NCBI GenBank assembly: GCA_049698695.1
Contig: JBAVYH010000024.1
Span: 1-64,000 of the forward strand
Reading direction: 5' to 3'
Length of the DNA: 64,000 bases
Origin: Bog-375 sp049698695
Lineage (GTDB): Bacteria; Acidobacteriota; Terriglobia; Bryobacterales; Bryobacteraceae
The notes beneath the pieces were generated by a model, which had not been told where the DNA came from, made no database searches, and worked only from the letters and a program-made list of their open reading frames with translations. Within the stretch, counting starts at the first letter, position 1. Each line of letters starts with the position of its first letter. Position numbers and translations under genes: made by a program. This document shows, in pieces, positions 60,839-64,000 of this stretch.

Positions 60839-63307
60839 TCAATCCGCGCGCAGCGCATCGACCGGGTCGACAGACGTGGCGCGGCGGGAGGGCAGATAGC
60901 TGGCCAGTGCGGCGGCACCGAACAACGCGACGGCAACCGCGGCATAAGTGAGCGGGTCGAGCGGGCGGACGTCGAATAAGAGCGACGCCATCCAATGAGT
61001 GAACGCGATGGCGGCGGCGAGGCCGCAGACCACGCCGATCGCGGCCAGCGCCAGGCCGTTGCGGACGAACATCCGCCGCAGTTGGGGCTCGCGCGCGCCC
61101 AGCGCCATGCGGATGCCGATTTCGCGCGTGCGCTGCGACACCGAATAGGAAGTCACGCCGTAGATCCCCACCAGGCCGAGCAGCAACGCCATGCCGCCCG
61201 CAATAGCCAGCATTACCAGCGCGAACGAGGTGCGCGCCATGGATTTCCGGTAGATGTCGTCGAGCGTGCGCACATTGGCCACCGGCAGGTTCGCATTGGC
61301 GGACCAGACGGCCTGGCGAATCTCGTTGAGAAAACCGGACGAGCCTGTGCGGCTGCTGCGGATGGCGAAGGCCACTTCACGCCTGACGAATGTGTCGTTG
61401 CCCCAGAAGTGGTCCATCATCACGGGCCAATACACCGTTGTGGGCGCGGGTTTTTGGGCGCCATCGTCTCGCTCATTACCGGCCACGCCGATGATCTCAC
61501 GCCACCGGCCGTCCAGGCTCTCGCGGATACGCTTGCCGAGCGCTGACTGCGGTTCGTGCCACCATTCGCGCGCGAAGTTTTCGGTGACGATGGCGACGGG
61601 GGCTTTATTGTAAACGTCAGTCCAGGTGAAGTCGCGGCCCGCTAATAGAGGGTTACCGACGGTGTGCAGGAAGCCAGGCGAGGCGAACTTGTACCGGCGA
61701 ATGGGCGGGAGCCGGCCCTCGGCAAAATGCCGGTCTTCGGCGAGGATCGGATCGAAGCTGCCGTTTCCATCCATGGTGATGGTGCTTGCAAAGCCAGCGG
61801 CGGATACGCCCGGAATCGCGGCCATCCTGCGCAAGATATCTTCTTCCGTGCGGACCATGGCAACATCATCCTTGACCAACGCCGAAGGAATGAAGATCCG
61901 TAGCGTCTCGACTTGCTCGGGGTGAATAAACCCAGGCTCGACGTGGCGCAGGGCCTGGAAGGTGCGGATCATGAGACCGGAACAGACAAGCAGCACCAGG
62001 GCCAGCGCCACCTGCGCAACTACCAGCGCGTTGCGCGCGCGATGCCGCTCGCGGCTGGCGCCGAGCGTTCGGCCGCCCTGCCGCAATGCGTTCATCGTGT
62101 TGGGCCCGGCGTATTTGAGCACCGGGATCAAGCCAAATAGCGCGCCGGAGAAAAGCGACGCCACGAGGGTGAAGACGAGCACCCAGGGATCGATCGCAAT
62201 TTCCTCCAGGCGCGGCAGGCCGGCCGGGCCCATCGCCACCAGCAAACGCAGCGCGCCATAGGCGAGGCCCAATCCGAGGACACCGCCGGCCACCCCGAGA
62301 GCCAGGCTTTCGAACAGGATTTCGCCGGCGATTTGCCGCCGGCCCGCACCCAGCGCGGTGCGAATCGCCAACTCGTGCTGGCGGCCCTCGGCTCTCACCA
62401 GCAGCAGGTTGGCCACGTTGGCGCAGGCGATCGCAAGCACCATACCGATGGTTCCCATCAGCACCCATAGCACGCTTCCTACGTCGCCAACTACGTCCTG
62501 CTTCAGCGGCCGGATGGCCGGCGCAATGCGCGCGTTTTCAAAAACCTTCGGGCTGTAGCCGGGAGGGGCCGGAAACGTCTCATTGACGATTGGCAGCAGG
62601 CGCGCCACATCTGAGTTGGCCTGCGCCACGGTTACGCCAGGCCTAAGGCGCGCCACGGCCGAATAGCTGAAGTTGCCGAGTTGCAGCTTGCCGCGGTCGA
62701 ACTGAAACGGCAGCACAAGCTCCGCACGCAGGTCGAGAAAGCGGAAGCTAGCGGGCAACACGCCGATCACCTCGCGAAACTTGCCGTCGATTTCCATCCG
62801 GCGGCCGATAACGCCACGGTCGCCGCCGAACTTATGTTGCCAGTAACCGTAGCTCAGAATGACGGTTTCCGGGCTGCCCGGCGAATCGTCGTGCCGAGAG
62901 AACCAGCGGCCCAGTATCGGCTGCACCCCCAACGCCGGCAATACGGCATCGGTAAAACTCAGGCTCCGGACGCGTTCCGGCTCGGCCAGTCCGGTGACGT
63001 TGGCGGTATCGCTGTCCCACAGCCCTATATCCTGAAACACGCGGTTCTGCTCGCGGTAGACGAAGTACATAGACGGAGACGCGAGCAAGTCCTTGATATT
63101 CACGCCGGGGGCTGTGTGCCGCACGCTGACCAGCTCTTCGGGTTTCTGGAAAGGCAGTGGTTTCAGGAGCACCCCTTCGATGACGCTAAACACCGCGGTG
63201 TTGGCGCCGATGCTGATCGCCAGAGTTGCCAGCGTGATGGCGGTGAATAGCGGCGCGCGGAACAGCCGGCGCATGATATGTTTAACGCGGTTGGAGACGG
63301 ATCGCAT
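60839..63307 (-). CDS. Second acidobacterial orphan permease (ADOP), without prefix domain
   Basis: 822 residues from ATG 63307 with AGGAGG 7 bases upstream. Two MacB/FtsX halves are clear: 'TLAISIGANTAVFSVIEGVL', 'NLLLVRAEGRQHELAIRTAL' and 'SVSQRTREIGIRMALGAREP'. Unlike the permease at 44-47 kb it lacks the N-terminal prefix and the 'DEEVxxHL' segment, and no padR gene is adjacent. ABC ATPase partners are not encoded nearby. Confidence 0.9.
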   Translation of the reverse strand: MRSVSNRVKHIMRRLFRAPLFTAITLATLAISIGANTAVFSVIEGVLLKPLPFQKPEELVSVRHTAPGVNIKDLLASPSMYFVYREQNRVFQDIGLWDSDTANVTGLAEPERVRSLSFTDAVLPALGVQPILGRWFSRHDDSPGSPETVILSYGYWQHKFGGDRGVIGRRMEIDGKFREVIGVLPASFRFLDLRAELVLPFQFDRGKLQLGNFSYSAVARLRPGVTVAQANSDVARLLPIVNETFPAPPGYSPKVFENARIAPAIRPLKQDVVGDVGSVLWVLMGTIGMVLAIACANVANLLLVRAEGRQHELAIRTALGAGRRQIAGEILFESLALGVAGGVLGLGLAYGALRLLVAMGPAGLPRLEEIAIDPWVLVFTLVASLFSGALFGLIPVLKYAGPNTMNALRQGGRTLGASRERHRARNALVVAQVALALVLLVCSGLMIRTFQALRHVEPGFIHPEQVETLRIFIPSALVKDDVAMVRTEEDILRRMAAIPGVSAAGFASTITMDGNGSFDPILAEDRHFAEGRLPPIRRYKFASPGFLHTVGNPLLAGRDFTWTDVYNKAPVAIVTENFAREWWHEPQSALGKRIRESLDGRWREIIGVAGNERDDGAQKPAPTTVYWPVMMDHFWGNDTFVRREVAFAIRSSRTGSSGFLNEIRQAVWSANANLPVANVRTLDDIYRKSMARTSFALVMLAIAGGMALLLGLVGIYGVTSYSVSQRTREIGIRMALGAREPQLRRMFVRNGLALAAIGVVCGLAAAIAFTHWMASLLFDVRPLDPLTYAAVAVALFGAAALASYLPSRRATSVDPVDALRAD

Positions 63308-63448
63308 CCAATGGCCTCCTGGTACTAGATAGAATACGCTCGACAGCCGCAAAAGTTTGCACTTTTTCGGGGGATCCCGGCGCCGTTGGGAGAAGCTTCC
63401 GGCCCAGGTCGAGTCGCGAGCGCGACGGCATTTCCAATTTGCCGACCC

Positions 63449-64000
63449 CTACCGTCGCCTGAGCCGGCGGACCAGCGCCGCGCACTCTTCCACGCGCAAC
63501 AGCCAGGCTGCGCCGAGATAAACGATGCCGTAAGTCGCGATCACCGCCAGTCCGAAGACGAGCGGATGATGGCGGCCGAGCGCGATCTTAACTCCCCATG
63601 CTGCCGCGGCGGCAACGGCGGCGGCGAACCAGAGCCGCGCGACGAGCGATCCCGGCAGTCCTGTGCGGCCGATGCGGGCGTTGAGGGTGCGCCGTAGCAG
63701 CGTGAATTCCACCCATCCCGCCACGCCGGCCGATGCGGTGAGCCCGGCCACGCCCCACTTCGGATCGATGCCGATCCAGTGAGGCAGCGGAATGGCGCAC
63801 ACATACCCCAACCCGGTGGTGAGGATCACCCGCACCACGGCAAAGCGGAGCGGCGTGCGCGTATCGCGCAGCGCGTAGTATGCGGAGGAGTAGAGCCGCC
63901 CCAAGGTCTGCGCCAGCAGCCCCACTGCCGAGCCTGCCAGTATGGCCCATACGTAGCGCGAATCGGCGGCGGTGAAGCGGCCGGTTTGAAACAGCACCGC
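63449..64000 (-). CDS. murJ: MurJ / MviN lipid II flippase, C-terminal part
   Basis: About 183 visible residues; the gene continues beyond the right edge. Membrane helices and the MurJ-type segment 'LLFQTGRFTAADSRYVWAIL' followed by 'LGRLYSSAYYALRDTRTPLR' are typical of the flippase core. The stop is near 63449. MurJ moves lipid II across the inner membrane in peptidoglycan synthesis. Confidence 0.85.
   Translation of the reverse strand, partial: AVLFQTGRFTAADSRYVWAILAGSAVGLLAQTLGRLYSSAYYALRDTRTPLRFAVVRVILTTGLGYVCAIPLPHWIGIDPKWGVAGLTASAGVAGWVEFTLLRRTLNARIGRTGLPGSLVARLWFAAAVAAAAAWGVKIALGRHHPLVFGLAVIATYGIVYLGAAWLLRVEECAALVRRLRRR

Overview
The window is high-GC bacterial DNA with the hallmarks of an acidobacterium, probably of the Bryobacterales/'Solibacter' type. 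The markers are large orphan MacB/FtsX-type permeases (one next to a PadR regulator), a VWFA-related acidobacterial protein, Hanks-type kinases fused to PD40 or PEGA repeats, a TonB-receptor-like barrel with an N-terminal carboxypeptidase-regulatory domain, and a TIGR03437-like relic. This is inferred from gene families; no rRNA gene is present.

0-6 kb: the end of an IS630 transposase that has cut off a secreted protein gene, then a b561-like membrane protein, a YceI protein and a TonB-receptor-like barrel. 6-20 kb: one long minus-strand electron-transfer operon. In transcription order it encodes a small membrane protein, a cyclic-nucleotide-type sensor domain without HTH, a tetraheme cytochrome c, a four-cluster Fe-S protein, an NrfD-type quinone protein, an outer-membrane barrel with one CxxCH, a blue-copper protein, a GltD-like flavo-Fe-S oxidoreductase, a Rieske protein, split cytochrome b (b6 and subunit IV halves), an octaheme cytochrome c, a monoheme lipoprotein and a secreted protein. 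Most junctions overlap. 20-23.2 kb: a divergent two-component pair, a histidine kinase with a CxxCH heme site in its sensor domain and an NtrC-type regulator with GAFTGA. A -24/-12 promoter and tandem inverted repeats lie in front of the operon, so a heme-based sensor probably drives the operon through sigma-54. This is the most interesting part of the window.

23-41 kb: a scarred, island-like region. It has DUF932 and IS66 relics, an AbiE toxin-antitoxin pair, two ~215-bp direct repeats carrying the 3' half of initiator tRNA-fMet about 7 kb apart, a frameshifted ankyrin gene, a 1607-residue Ser/Thr kinase with a kinase relic beside it, and two tyrosine-recombinase relics. Inside it is an intact five-gene operon: PEP-mutase/isocitrate-lyase-like enzyme, aconitase-type large and small subunits, isopropylmalate/isocitrate dehydrogenase-like enzyme and DUF302 protein. 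A tRNA-Val(CAC) gene closes the region.

42-64 kb: MoxR ATPase and a divergent YchF-like protein; a permease-PadR-metallopeptidase group; a sigma-70 fragment; an orphan VapB-like antitoxin with a doubtful start; a VWFA protein; a separate chemotaxis-type module (FliM facing a CheY-CheX-mini-MCP operon); pirin; a kinase-PD40 sensor; a YkgJ protein; a second orphan permease; and the end of murJ at the right edge.
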